From positions 62,001 to 126,000 of the forward strand of contig NZ_CP180352.1 of the NCBI RefSeq assembly GCF_048007105.1: a stretch of 64,000 nucleotides of DNA. The letters are read 5' to 3'. Every line of letters starts with the position of its first letter. Within the stretch, counting starts at the first letter, position 1. Of the stretch, positions 8,542-16,853 are shown piece after piece. This stretch comes from Minwuia sp048007105. Its GTDB lineage: Bacteria; Pseudomonadota; Alphaproteobacteria; Minwuiales; Minwuiaceae. A program made the position numbers and the translations under genes. The notes under the pieces are model-generated. The model searched no databases and had not been told where the DNA came from. It worked only from the letters and a program-made list of their open reading frames with translations.

Positions 8542-9561
8542 TTGCTCAACCGTTTCGGAAAACTGCCGCCCAATGTGCAGGGCGCGCTCTGGCTGCTTGG
8601 CGCCGGCGTGTTCCTGTCGGCCATGGGCGTCTTCATCAAGCTGGCGAGCCAGGAACTGCACCCCTTCCAGGTCGCGTTCTTCCGCGCCTTCTTCGGCTTC
8701 CTGATCATCGCGCCCTTCGCGCTGAAGGGCGGCATCTCGGCGGTGAAGACGAAGCACCCGTTCATGCATCTCTGCCGCGGCCTGATCGGCGGCGGGGTGC
8801 TGCTGGCCATGTTCTATTCGGTGGCGCACCTGCCGCTGGCCGACGTCACCGCGCTCAGCTTCACCAAGCCGCTGTTCCTGATCCCGCTGGCGGTGCTGTT
8901 CCTGGGCGAGAAGGTGCGGCTTCGGCGGACCATCGCCACGCTGGTCGGCTTCACCGGCGTGATCGTCATGCTGCGGCCGGGCGGCGAGACCGACCCGATC
9001 GCCTTCGTGGCCCTTGGCGCGGCGGCGATGGTCGCGGTGATCACCATTTTCATCAAGGTGCTGTCGAAATACGACAAGCCCAACACGCTGGTCTTCTGGT
9101 CCAGCCTGATCCTCAGCCTGGTCGTGCTCGGCCCGGCGCTGCTGCACTGGCGCTGGCCCAGCCTGGAGGTGTTCCTGCTGATGGTGGCGCTGGCCACGGT
9201 CGGCACCATCGGCCAGTCCATGCTGATCCGCGGCTACGCCGTCGGCGAGGCCACCGCCGTGACGCCCTTCGACTACAGCCGGCTGATCTATGCCGGCGTG
9301 TTCGGCTTCCTGATGTTCGGCGAGGTCCCCGACATCTGGACCATCGCGGGCGCCCTGATCATCGTCGCATCGACCATCTACATCGCCCGCCGCGAAGCAA
9401 AGCTGAAGCCCGGCAGCCGGAGCGGGGCGGCCACGTTCGACGGACCGGCCGGCAGCAACTCTCCGGGCACGGTCCGGCACGGCTATCCCGTCGCCTCGGA
9501 GCGCTGGCCCGAGGCCGGGCCGGACGCCGCAACAAGCGAACCCGCAAGCCGTCCCACCTGA
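8542..9561 (+). CDS. DMT-family permease, EamA domains
   Basis: Inner-membrane transporter of the drug/metabolite superfamily: 339 aa with about ten hydrophobic helices arranged as two EamA repeats (residues about 12-145 and 155-285). The in-frame stop at 8509 rules out a longer N-terminus, and the first usable codon is TTG at 8542, giving the start LNRFGKLPPNVQGALWLLG, typical of the family. The last 50 residues form a polar Gly/Ser/Pro tail. Substrate unknown. It lies between the CoA ligase and an SDR dehydrogenase but has its own 107 bp upstream gap. Confidence 0.85.
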   Translation: MLNRFGKLPPNVQGALWLLGAGVFLSAMGVFIKLASQELHPFQVAFFRAFFGFLIIAPFALKGGISAVKTKHPFMHLCRGLIGGGVLLAMFYSVAHLPLADVTALSFTKPLFLIPLAVLFLGEKVRLRRTIATLVGFTGVIVMLRPGGETDPIAFVALGAAAMVAVITIFIKVLSKYDKPNTLVFWSSLILSLVVLGPALLHWRWPSLEVFLLMVALATVGTIGQSMLIRGYAVGEATAVTPFDYSRLIYAGVFGFLMFGEVPDIWTIAGALIIVASTIYIARREAKLKPGSRSGAATFDGPAGSNSPGTVRHGYPVASERWPEAGPDAATSEPASRPT

Positions 9562-9668
9562 ACACGCCCTGTCCCTGTGCGGGCAGGCCGCATGCGGCCA
9601 ATGCGGGTTTGCGCCCTTCGCGGACATGTGATTAATGACGCCGGTTTGGTCATGCAGGGGAGATGGAC

Positions 9669-10430
9669 ATGAATCTGAAGGGTGCAGCGGTCGTCGTCAC
9701 GGGCGGCGCCTCGGGTCTGGGCGGCGCCACGGCGCGCGAACTCGCGTCGGCCGGCGCGAAGGTGACGATCTTCGATCTGAACGAGGATCTGGGCAACAAG
9801 GTCGCCGGCGAGATCGGCGGCGCCTTCGCCAAGTGCAACGTCGCGGACGAAGCCTCGGCCGAAGCCGCGTTCAAGGCGGCCAGCGACGCGCACGGCCCGT
9901 GCCGGGTTCTGATCAACTGCGCCGGCATCGGCACCGCGACGAAGACGACGTCCAAGGGCACGCCGCATCCGCTGGATGCCTTCAAGCGCATCATCGACGT
10001 GAACCTGATCGGCACCTTCAACTGCATCCGTCTGGCGGCGACCGAGATGGCCGCCGGCGAGCCGGACGAGAACGGCGACCGTGGCGTCATCGTCAACACC
10101 GCGTCGGTCGCGGCCTTCGACGGCCAGATCGGCCAGGCGGCCTACTCGGCCTCCAAGGGCGGTATCGTCGGCATGACGCTGCCGATCGCGCGCGACCTGA
10201 TGAATGACGGCATCCGCGTCTGCACCATCGCGCCGGGCCTGTTCATGACCCCGCTGCTGGCCAGCCTGCCGGACAACGTCAAGGACGCGCTGGCCGCCTC
10301 CGTGCCGTTCCCGAAGCGCCTCGGCGATCCGTCGGAATACGCGCACATGGCTCGCGCCATCGTCGAGAACCAGATGCTGAACGGCGAGACCATCCGCCTG
10401 GACGGCGCCATCCGCATGGCGCCGCGGTAG
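9669..10430 (+). CDS. 3-hydroxyacyl-CoA dehydrogenase type II (HSD10-like SDR)
   Basis: NAD-dependent short-chain dehydrogenase, likely oxidising 3-hydroxyacyl-CoA or a related CoA ester. It shows the cofactor motif VVVTGGASGLGGATA, the NAG-equivalent INCAGIG, catalytic Ser in NTASVAAFDG and the YSASKGG catalytic Tyr-Lys. The C-terminal FPKRLGDPSEYAHMARAIVEN is typical of HSD10. Two ATGs are possible (9663 and 9669); 9669 is chosen because AGGGGAG sits about 7 nt before it but abuts the first. A strong terminator follows 21 bp after the stop. Confidence 0.9.
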   Translation: MNLKGAAVVVTGGASGLGGATARELASAGAKVTIFDLNEDLGNKVAGEIGGAFAKCNVADEASAEAAFKAASDAHGPCRVLINCAGIGTATKTTSKGTPHPLDAFKRIIDVNLIGTFNCIRLAATEMAAGEPDENGDRGVIVNTASVAAFDGQIGQAAYSASKGGIVGMTLPIARDLMNDGIRVCTIAPGLFMTPLLASLPDNVKDALAASVPFPKRLGDPSEYAHMARAIVENQMLNGETIRLDGAIRMAPR

Positions 10431-10451
10431 GGTTCACGGCATATCCGAACG

Positions 10452-10485
10452 AAGGCCTCCGGACCCGGTCCGGAGGCCTTTTTTT
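10452..10485 (+). terminator. Rho-independent terminator after the SDR gene
   Basis: A perfect 13-bp stem (10452-10464 with 10468-10480) closes a CCG loop and is followed by seven T residues. It ends the rightward SDR transcript. The opposing matB gene ends only 4 bp beyond; on that strand the hairpin lacks a U-run, so it is at best weakly bidirectional. Confidence 0.93.
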
Positions 10486-10488
10486 CGT

Positions 10489-12003
10489 TCAGGCGCCGTA
10501 GATGTCCCTGTAGGTGTCGCGGAGCACGTTCTTCTGCACCTTGCCCATCGTGTTCCGGGGCAGTTCGTCGACGAAGATGATCTTCTTCGGCCGCTTGAAG
10601 GCAGCGAGGCTCTCGCGGATCGGACCCGCGATGTCGTCCTCGGTCAGGTCGCGGCTGCCGTCGCGGACGACCACCGCCGTCACGCCCTCGCCGAAATCGG
10701 CATGCGGCACGCCGATCACCGCCGATTCCAGCACGCCGGGCAGATCGTCGATCTTCTCCTCGATCTCCTTCGGGTAGACGTTGAAGCCGCCCGAAATCAC
10801 CAGGTCCTTGCCGCGGCCGACGATGGTGACGTAGCCGTCCTCGTCGATCTTGCCGAGATCGCCGGTGATGAAGAAGCCATCGGCGCGGAATTCCTCCGCG
10901 GTCTTCTCCGGCATCTGCCAGTAGCCCGAGAACACGTTCGGCCCCTTCACCTCGATGACGCCGATCTCGCCGGCGCCCAGCACCTCGCCGGTGTCGGGAC
11001 TGGCGACGCGCAGTTCGACGCCGGGCAGCGGGAAACCGACCGTGCCGCCGCGGCGGTCCCCGTCATAGGGGTTGGAGGAGTTCATGTTGGTCTCGGTCAT
11101 GCCATAGCGCTCCAGGATGGCGTGACCGGTCAGATCGCTGAACTGCTTGTGGGTCTCGGCCAGCAACGGCGCGGAGCCGGAGATGAAGAGCCGCATCGGC
11201 CCCGCCACCTCGCGGGTGAATGACGGCGTCGACAGCAGGCGCGTATAGAATGTCGGCACGCCCATCATCGTTGTCGCACGCGGCATCTCGCGCACCATCG
11301 CCTCGGCCTCGAACTTCGCGAAGAAGATCATGGTCGCGCCCGCCAGCAGCGAGACGTTGATGGCCACGAACAGGCCGTGGGAATGATAGATCGGCAGCGC
11401 ATGCAACAGCACGTCGTCGGCGGTGAAGCGCCAGTAGTCCTTCAGCACCTCCGCATTGGACGACAGGTTCCGGTGGCTCAGCATCGCGCCCTTGGACCGG
11501 CCGGTCGTGCCGGAGGTGTAGAGGATGGCCGCCAGATCGTCCTCGCCGCGCGGGACTGCCGCGAAATCGGGCGAAGCTGTCCCGACCGCCTGCCAGAGCG
11601 TGCCGGACCCGTCGCCGGCCAGCGTCTCGAGCCGCGCGCCGTGCTTCTCCGCGATGGGTCGAAGCGCCTCGGCTTTCGACGGGTCGCCGACGAAGACGCG
11701 CGGCCGGGCATTGCCGACGAAGTAGTCGATCTCGGAGGGCGTGTAGGCCGTGTTCAGCGGCAGGAAGATCGCACCGGCGCGGACCACGCCGAGATAGAGC
11801 GCGACCGCCTCCGCCGACTTCTCCGCCTGCACCGCGACGCGGTCGCCCGGCTCCACGCCCATCGCCGCCAGAGCGCTCGCCACCTGGCCTGCTTCGGCAT
11901 GCAGTTGCCGGAAGCTGATGGTGCGCCCGCCCGGCACATCGATGAAGGTCTTGTCCTCGTCCGATCGCGCACCGATCAGAAGGTCGTAGAGATGGTTGCT
12001 CAC
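10489..12003 (-). CDS. matB: Malonyl-CoA synthetase (malonate-CoA ligase)
   Basis: Converts malonate, ATP and CoA to malonyl-CoA in the cytosol. The 504 aa protein begins at GTG 12003. The AMP-binding P-loop LYTSGTTGRSKG is at 161-172, and the MatB hallmark ERYGMTETNMNSSNPYDG follows later, matching characterised MatB enzymes rather than long-chain acyl-CoA ligases. The adenylation motif VIVGRGKDLVISGGFNVYPKE-type hinge and the C-terminal acceptor-site Lys in PRNTMGKVQKN are present. No malonate decarboxylase or transporter is adjacent, so it may supply malonyl-CoA from scavenged malonate. Confidence 0.9.
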   Translation of the reverse strand: MSNHLYDLLIGARSDEDKTFIDVPGGRTISFRQLHAEAGQVASALAAMGVEPGDRVAVQAEKSAEAVALYLGVVRAGAIFLPLNTAYTPSEIDYFVGNARPRVFVGDPSKAEALRPIAEKHGARLETLAGDGSGTLWQAVGTASPDFAAVPRGEDDLAAILYTSGTTGRSKGAMLSHRNLSSNAEVLKDYWRFTADDVLLHALPIYHSHGLFVAINVSLLAGATMIFFAKFEAEAMVREMPRATTMMGVPTFYTRLLSTPSFTREVAGPMRLFISGSAPLLAETHKQFSDLTGHAILERYGMTETNMNSSNPYDGDRRGGTVGFPLPGVELRVASPDTGEVLGAGEIGVIEVKGPNVFSGYWQMPEKTAEEFRADGFFITGDLGKIDEDGYVTIVGRGKDLVISGGFNVYPKEIEEKIDDLPGVLESAVIGVPHADFGEGVTAVVVRDGSRDLTEDDIAGPIRESLAAFKRPKKIIFVDELPRNTMGKVQKNVLRDTYRDIYGA

Positions 12004-12071
12004 GTCGCCTGCCCCGCTGTTTCCCGCCGCCTTCTGTCCTACAGCGGCGCGCGGCGGTCAATGGCCTGACA

Positions 12072-12965
12072 TCAGACCGTGAGAACGCCCTCCATCACCC
12101 GGACGACCTCGCCGCCGATTTGCGGACCGGAGGCGGCATCGGCGACCGCGGCGAAGATTCGGCCGTCCCGCCCCATCTCGATGCCCTGCTCGGCGACATA
12201 GGCCAGCGGCGCGGCGCCAAGCGCACCGTTCCGCGCAAGGATGGCTGCCAGGCAACCATTCGCGGACCCCGTCACCGGATCCTCCGGCACGCCCTCGGCC
12301 GGCGCGAAGGCGCGCAGCTTCACATCGACACCGGCATTGGTCGCGCCGATGGCGTAGACCGCCAGCCCGGTGATGCCGGTCTTCTTCGAAATCGCGGTGA
12401 TCGCGGTCATGTCGGGCGCGAGCGCCGCCACCGCCTCGGGGCTCTTCAGACGCGCGAACATCCACGGGATTCCGGTGCTGGCGGCCTCGACAACCGGCTC
12501 GAGCAGATCGACATCCTCGCAGCCGAGCGCGGCATGCATCTGCGCCCGCGGCACGTCCAGATCGATGAATTGCGGCGGAACCTGCGTCATCGTGTAGACG
12601 GTGCGGCTGTCCTGCACTTCGATAGCGACCGGAATGATGCCCGCCTTGCACTCCTGCCGCAGCAGGTCGCAGCTCTGTCCGTAGCCGGCTTCAATCAGGC
12701 TCTGATGCACGCAGAAGGCGGCCGAGATCGTCGGATGACCGGCGAAGGGCAGTTCGCTCCGCGGCGTGAAGATGCGCGCACGGTAGTTGGCCTCGTCCGT
12801 CGTCGGCGGCAGCAGGAACACCGTCTCCGACAGGTTCATCTCGGCAGCGATCTCCTGCATGCGCTGATCGGAGATGCCGGCGGCGTCGAACACCACCGCG
12901 CAGGGGTTGCCCCTGTACGGCGCGGACGCGAACGCATCCACCTGCCAGAGCCGTCTGGTCGCCAT
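12072..12965 (-). CDS. PhzF-family isomerase-like protein
   Basis: Member of the PhzF/diaminopimelate-epimerase fold, related to isomerases such as phenazine-biosynthesis PhzF; its true substrate cannot be inferred. The ATG at 12965 is chosen over the upstream in-frame extension because AAGGAGGGTGAGACC precedes it; this gives 297 aa, normal for the family. Typical stretches are visible: VDAFASAPYRGNPCAVV, EMNLSETVFL with the conserved catalytic Glu, RIFTPRSELPFAGHPT and EDPVTGSANGCLA. It is divergent from the LLM oxidoreductase; phenazine synthesis is not implied. Confidence 0.88.
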   Translation of the reverse strand: MATRRLWQVDAFASAPYRGNPCAVVFDAAGISDQRMQEIAAEMNLSETVFLLPPTTDEANYRARIFTPRSELPFAGHPTISAAFCVHQSLIEAGYGQSCDLLRQECKAGIIPVAIEVQDSRTVYTMTQVPPQFIDLDVPRAQMHAALGCEDVDLLEPVVEAASTGIPWMFARLKSPEAVAALAPDMTAITAISKKTGITGLAVYAIGATNAGVDVKLRAFAPAEGVPEDPVTGSANGCLAAILARNGALGAAPLAYVAEQGIEMGRDGRIFAAVADAASGPQIGGEVVRVMEGVLTV

Positions 12966-13090
12966 GGTCTCACCCTCCTTTGCCGGACCGCCGCCGGAGA
13001 TAGCGCGGATGCCGCCCCCGGACATTCCCCATTGCGGAAATTTCCTCTACTGTCCGCGCCAGAGACGCAACTGGCGCTGGGGAGACAACA

Positions 13091-14131
13091 ATGGAAGTCG
13101 GGCTCATTCTGGGCACGGGCGACGCGAAATACCGTGTCGACATCGAGATGATCAAGGCGGCGGAGGCCATGGGCTTCCATTCGGTCTGGACCTCCGAGGC
13201 CTGGGGCGCCGACGCCATCACGCCGGCCGCGTGGATCCTGGGCCAGACCACGAAGATCAAGGTCGGCACCGGCATCTGCCAGATGCAGGCCCGCAGCCCG
13301 GCCCTGATGGCGACGACTTCGATGACGCTGCAGGCCATGTCCGGTGGCCGCTTCATCCTCGGCCTCGGCCCGTCCGGCCCGCAGGTGATCGAGGGCTGGC
13401 ACGGCCGGCCCTACGGCAAGCCGCTGCCGCTGACCGAGGAATACGTCTCGATCATCAAGAAGGTCGTGGCTCGGCAGGAGCCGCTGACCCACGAGGGCGA
13501 GCACTACCAGATCCCCTACATGGGCCCCGGCTCGACCGGCATGGGCAAGGCACTGAAGACGGTGCTGCATCCGGAGCACGATCTGGACGTCTACTCGGCG
13601 TCGGTCTCGCCGGGCGGCATCCGCAACGCGGCCAAGGTCTGCGACGGCGTCATCCCGGTCTACATGGATCCGTCGAACTACGACTCCATCGGCACCTACA
13701 TCAGCGAAGGTTTCGAGCAGGCGGGCGGCAACAAGAGCCTGGACGATTTCGACGTCTGTCCCTTCGTGACCATGTCGATGGACGACGACATCGAGAAGGC
13801 CCGCCAGCCGGTGAAGCAGAACATGGGCTTCTATATCGGCGGCATGGGCTCCCGGAAGAAGAACTACTACAAGGAATACGCGACGCGCCTCGGCTACGGG
13901 GATCAGGCGCAGGCGATCCAGGACGCCTTCTTCGAGGGCCGCAAGGCCGAGGCCTTCGCCATGGTCCCCGATCAGCTGGTCGACAAGGTCGCGCTGGTCG
14001 GCCCGGCCGGCCATATCCGCGAGCAGCTCTCCGTCTGGAAAGAAGCCGGCAAGAAGCGCCAGGTCCACGCCATGCTCTGCCGCGCCGGCTCCGTCGAGGC
14101 GATGGAAGTCCTGGCCAAGGAACTGCTGTAG
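13091..14131 (+). CDS. LLM-class (luciferase-like) flavin-dependent oxidoreductase
   Basis: TIM-barrel flavin (FMN or F420) oxidoreductase of 346 aa. Family features are SVWTSEAWGADAITPAAW near residues 31-48, GTGICQMQARSP, and GGRFILGLGPSGPQVIEGWHG with the usual glycine-rich loop. A GGGGAGACAACA ribosome site precedes the ATG. It is transcribed divergently from the PhzF-like gene; a 126 bp gap lies between the two starts. Substrate and cofactor choice are unknown; in alphaproteobacteria such genes often accompany acyl-CoA or xenobiotic catabolism, which fits the neighbours but is inference. Confidence 0.88.
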   Translation: MEVGLILGTGDAKYRVDIEMIKAAEAMGFHSVWTSEAWGADAITPAAWILGQTTKIKVGTGICQMQARSPALMATTSMTLQAMSGGRFILGLGPSGPQVIEGWHGRPYGKPLPLTEEYVSIIKKVVARQEPLTHEGEHYQIPYMGPGSTGMGKALKTVLHPEHDLDVYSASVSPGGIRNAAKVCDGVIPVYMDPSNYDSIGTYISEGFEQAGGNKSLDDFDVCPFVTMSMDDDIEKARQPVKQNMGFYIGGMGSRKKNYYKEYATRLGYGDQAQAIQDAFFEGRKAEAFAMVPDQLVDKVALVGPAGHIREQLSVWKEAGKKRQVHAMLCRAGSVEAMEVLAKELL

Positions 14132-14147
14132 GGCAACGCCTCTCGAG

Positions 14148-14271
14148 CCTCCCCTTGGCGGGGGGAGGCCGGCGCGCAGCGACGGGTGGGGGTCGGAGGC
14201 GCCGGTGGAAGAATGGCGAGTGCCTGAGCTGCTCCCACCCCCACCCAACCCTCCCCCTCGGAGGGGGAGGG
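14148..14271. repeat. Nested GC-rich inverted repeats (REP-like) after the LLM gene
   Basis: Two local hairpins (14148-14154 with 14162-14168, and an 11-bp perfect pairing of 14249-14259 with 14261-14271) flank a longer-range perfect 10-bp pairing, 14184-14193 with 14237-14246. Together they could fold the whole gap between two convergent genes into one cruciform. The CCTCCCC/GGGGAGG composition is that of intergenic palindromes common in alphaproteobacterial genomes. It could also terminate transcription from both sides. Confidence 0.75.
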
Positions 14272-14288
14272 CCTCAGATGGCGCGGTT

Positions 14289-14912
14289 TCATTTGTCTCC
14301 CAAATGCGTCCGCCACACGGGTCCGGCGGCGGCATCGTCGCGCACGCGTTCGATCAGGGCCGTGCAGCGGGGCAGAGTCCGTTCCCGGTCGAACCAGCCA
14401 TACATCATGGCCATGTAGACATCGGCGGTGGAGAACCGCCCGCCGACCAGATGGCCATCGCGGGCCAGTTCACGCTCCAGCATCTCGAACGCCATACGCA
14501 TGCGGCGATTCGCGGCCAGCCGCACGGCGTCGTGCTGACTTTCATCCGAAATCATCCGGTCCGGATAGGTCCGTTGCAGGATCAGCGTGTAGACCGAGGT
14601 CGCCAGAAAGAACACCCAGCGCAGGAACTGCGTCCACTCCACCGTCCCGGGCCGTGGCGCCACCCCGGCATCCGGAAAGGTCTCGGCCAGATGCACCAGC
14701 ATGGCGCCGGATTCGGTCATCCGCGTACCGTCAGGCAGATCGAGCACCGGGATCTGTCGCCACGGATTGGTGGCCCGGAAGCTCTCCGGCAACGGCGTGC
14801 TGACCGGCAGGTCCAGCGCCTCCACCCGGAAGGGCGCCCCGTGCATGGCCAGCGCCGCCTCGACGGCGAGTCCGCCGGAGCCCTTCCGGTTGATCAGGAC
14901 GTATTCCGGCAT
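14289..14912 (-). CDS. Glutathione S-transferase family protein
   Basis: Cytosolic GST of 207 aa, presumably conjugating or isomerising an electrophile with glutathione. The thioredoxin-fold N-domain includes NPWRQIPVLDLPDGTRM with the cis-Pro of IPVL and the glutathione-binding ESGAML pair; the helical C-domain contains HLVGGRFSTADVYMAMMYGW, where the N-capping Ser-Thr-x-x-Asp motif is intact. It converges on the LLM gene across the palindromic region. Specificity cannot be told from sequence. Confidence 0.87.
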   Translation of the reverse strand: MPEYVLINRKGSGGLAVEAALAMHGAPFRVEALDLPVSTPLPESFRATNPWRQIPVLDLPDGTRMTESGAMLVHLAETFPDAGVAPRPGTVEWTQFLRWVFFLATSVYTLILQRTYPDRMISDESQHDAVRLAANRRMRMAFEMLERELARDGHLVGGRFSTADVYMAMMYGWFDRERTLPRCTALIERVRDDAAAGPVWRTHLGDK

Positions 14913-14940
14913 CGGCGTGCTCCAGATCCTTTCCGGTCAT

Positions 14941-14964
14941 GCCCGGTGCCCAGGGCACCCGGGC
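14941..14964. repeat. GC-rich palindrome between hydratase and GST genes
   Basis: GCCCGGTGCCC pairs with GGGCACCCGGGC (one bulge) across a short loop. It lies 22 bp beyond the end of the leftward enoyl-CoA hydratase gene and could act as a transcript-stabilising or weak terminator hairpin, but there is no U-run. It resembles the other ATGCCCG-containing hairpins in this window. Confidence 0.6.
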
Positions 14965-14986
14965 ATCCCGGGAAGGGCTTGCCGTC

Positions 14987-15844
14987 CTACTTGAATTCCG
15001 GCTCTTCCCACCACGGGTAGAAGTCGGGCATGTCGGTCGACGGCTTCATGGTGAAGTTCGGCGCGCGTTTTTCAAGGAAGGAACTGACGCCTTCCTGCGC
15101 ATCCGCCGCCGCGCCCATGTAGACCATGCCGCGGCTGTCGACCTGATGCGCCTCGATCGGATGATCGGCCGCCAGCAGACGCCAGAACATGGCCCGGATC
15201 ATCGACACCGACACGGCCGAGGAGCGTTCCATGTAGCTCTTCGCGATCGCGCGGGCGCGCGGGATCAACTCGTCGTGGGGGACCACCTCCTTGACCAGCC
15301 CGCCGGCCAGCGCCTCGTCGGCCTCGAAGACGCGGCCCGAATAGGCCCAGTCCAGCGCCTGCGAGATGCCGACCAGCCGCGGCAGGAAGTAGGAAGAGCA
15401 GGCTTCGGGCACCACGCCGCGCTGGGCGAAGACGAAGCCGAAGCGCGCCTTCTCCGAGGCGATGCGGATGTCCATCGGCAGCTGCATGGTCGAGCCGACA
15501 CCGACTGCCGGGCCGTTGATGGCGCCGATCACCGGCTTCTTGCACTGGTAGATGCGCAGCGTCATCAGCCCGCCGCCGTCGCGAACCACCTCGCCCGCCG
15601 CGTAACCGCGCTTGGAATAGTCGAAGGTGCCACCGCCCCGGCTGAGGTCCGCGCCCGCGCAATAGCCGCGGCCCGCGCCGGTGAAGATGATCGCCTTCAC
15701 CTCGTCGTCGGCGTCGGCCCGGTCCAGCGCATCCATCACCTCGGTCCGCATCTGCTCGGTGAAGGCGTTCAGCTTTTCAGGCCGGTTCAGGGTGATTGTC
15801 AGGATGTTGTCCTCGACGTCGTAGAGGATCTGTTCGTAGGTCAT
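14987..15844 (-). CDS. Enoyl-CoA hydratase/isomerase family protein (crotonase fold)
   Basis: Crotonase-superfamily enzyme acting on a CoA thioester. ATG 15844 with a GGGAG ribosome site gives 285 aa; the longer frame is not used. The oxyanion-hole segments are AGRGYCAGADLSRGG and NGPAVGVGSTMQLPMDIRIAS, and the region containing the second catalytic Glu is FGFVFAQRGVVPEACSSYFLP, where Glu is retained in VVPEA. The C-terminal 30 residues (ending FYPWWEEPEFK) are characteristic of a subgroup often annotated as 2-(1,2-epoxy)-phenylacetyl-CoA-like hydratases. A second crotonase gene lies just upstream on the same strand. Confidence 0.88.
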   Translation of the reverse strand: MTYEQILYDVEDNILTITLNRPEKLNAFTEQMRTEVMDALDRADADDEVKAIIFTGAGRGYCAGADLSRGGGTFDYSKRGYAAGEVVRDGGGLMTLRIYQCKKPVIGAINGPAVGVGSTMQLPMDIRIASEKARFGFVFAQRGVVPEACSSYFLPRLVGISQALDWAYSGRVFEADEALAGGLVKEVVPHDELIPRARAIAKSYMERSSAVSVSMIRAMFWRLLAADHPIEAHQVDSRGMVYMGAAADAQEGVSSFLEKRAPNFTMKPSTDMPDFYPWWEEPEFK

Positions 15845-15870
15845 TCTGGTCTCCCGATTTGTATTGCCGT

Positions 15871-15936
15871 CCCCGGGCCTGACCCGGGGACCTGAGTTCG
15901 ACACCACTCCGAGGCCCCCGGATCAGGTCCGGGGGC
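15871..15936. repeat. Pair of GC-rich hairpins between two crotonase genes
   Basis: Two perfect inverted repeats stand side by side: 15871-15877 with 15883-15889 (7 bp, loop CCTGA) and 15914-15922 with 15928-15936 (9 bp, loop TCAGG). Both are variants of a CCCCGG-tCAGG-CCGGGG unit. They fill the 103 bp gap between two same-strand genes and would be transcribed if the genes form an operon. These are typical intergenic REP-like elements. Confidence 0.8.
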
Positions 15937-15947
15937 AACACACACGA

Positions 15948-16784
15948 TCAATCCCCGCCGTTCATCGCCCGGGCCGCAGCGAGCCAGGGCGGGTCCTGCT
16001 TGGCGAGAAAGGCGCGCATGCCGGCCGGCGCCTCGGGCCGGCGCAGCAGCGCAATCAGATGGCGCGCGGCCGCGTCCAGCGTCTCGACCATCGGTTCGTC
16101 GCCGCACCGGAGCACGACATCCTTCACCGCCGCGACGGCGGCCGGATCGTTGCGGTCGATCTCGGCCAGCACCCTGGCCAGCACCGCCTCGGTCTCGGCG
16201 TCCGAGCGGGTCAGGTAGTGCGAGACGCCGAGCCGGTAGGCCTCCTCCCCGGAGATGCGCTGGCCCAGAACGGCGATGCGCCGCAACTGCCCGGCGCCCA
16301 TGCGGCGGGCGATGAAGGGAATGATCTGGGAGGGAATGAACCCGACCTTTGGTTCGGGCAGCGCCAGCTTGGCATCGTCGCGAATGATGGCGACATCGGC
16401 GCAGCAGGCCATGCCGAAGCCACCGCCCGCCGCACCACCCTCGACCACGGCGATCACCGGCTTCGCCAGGCGGTCGAGATCGTGCAGCACATCGCCGAAG
16501 AAGCGGTAGGGCTGGAACATCGGGTCTTCCTCGCCCGGGCCGGGTTCGGGCGGCATGTCCTGCATGGCGTTGAGGTCGCCGCCGGCGGAGAAGTTGCCGC
16601 CGGCGCCGCGCAGGATCAGCACCCGCGCATCCGGGTCGCGCGCGACATGCCCGACGGCGTCGCCGATCTCTTCCATCATCGAATGCGTCAGCGCATTGCG
16701 CGCCTCCGGCCGGTTCAGGGTGAGCCAGGCGCGCGTGCCGCGCCGTTCGAGCCTGATCGACCGATATTCCGGATAGTCCGTCAC
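15948..16784 (-). CDS. Enoyl-CoA hydratase/isomerase family protein (second copy)
   Basis: Crotonase-fold protein of 278 aa, clearly diverged from its neighbour. Oxyanion-hole motifs are GAGGNFSAGGDLNAMQD and VEGGAAGGGFGMACCADVAI; the active-site region reads LALPEPKVGFIPSQIIPFI, with Glu in the first position and no obvious second Glu (FIPSQ), so a hydratase mechanism with two Glu is uncertain and an isomerase or hydrolase role is possible. Probably co-transcribed with the downstream hydratase. Confidence 0.87.
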   Translation of the reverse strand: MTDYPEYRSIRLERRGTRAWLTLNRPEARNALTHSMMEEIGDAVGHVARDPDARVLILRGAGGNFSAGGDLNAMQDMPPEPGPGEEDPMFQPYRFFGDVLHDLDRLAKPVIAVVEGGAAGGGFGMACCADVAIIRDDAKLALPEPKVGFIPSQIIPFIARRMGAGQLRRIAVLGQRISGEEAYRLGVSHYLTRSDAETEAVLARVLAEIDRNDPAAVAAVKDVVLRCGDEPMVETLDAAARHLIALLRRPEAPAGMRAFLAKQDPPWLAAARAMNGGD

Positions 16785-16853
16785 CGGGTGTCCTCCCCGG
16801 CGCGATCATATGAAGAAATGTCCGCTGCGCCAGTCCCGCCCCGGGAAGGGGAG

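Noticed and set aside
12072..12965. Phenazine biosynthesis cluster suggested by the PhzF-like gene
   Set aside because: No other phz genes are present; PhzF-fold proteins are widespread isomerase-like proteins.
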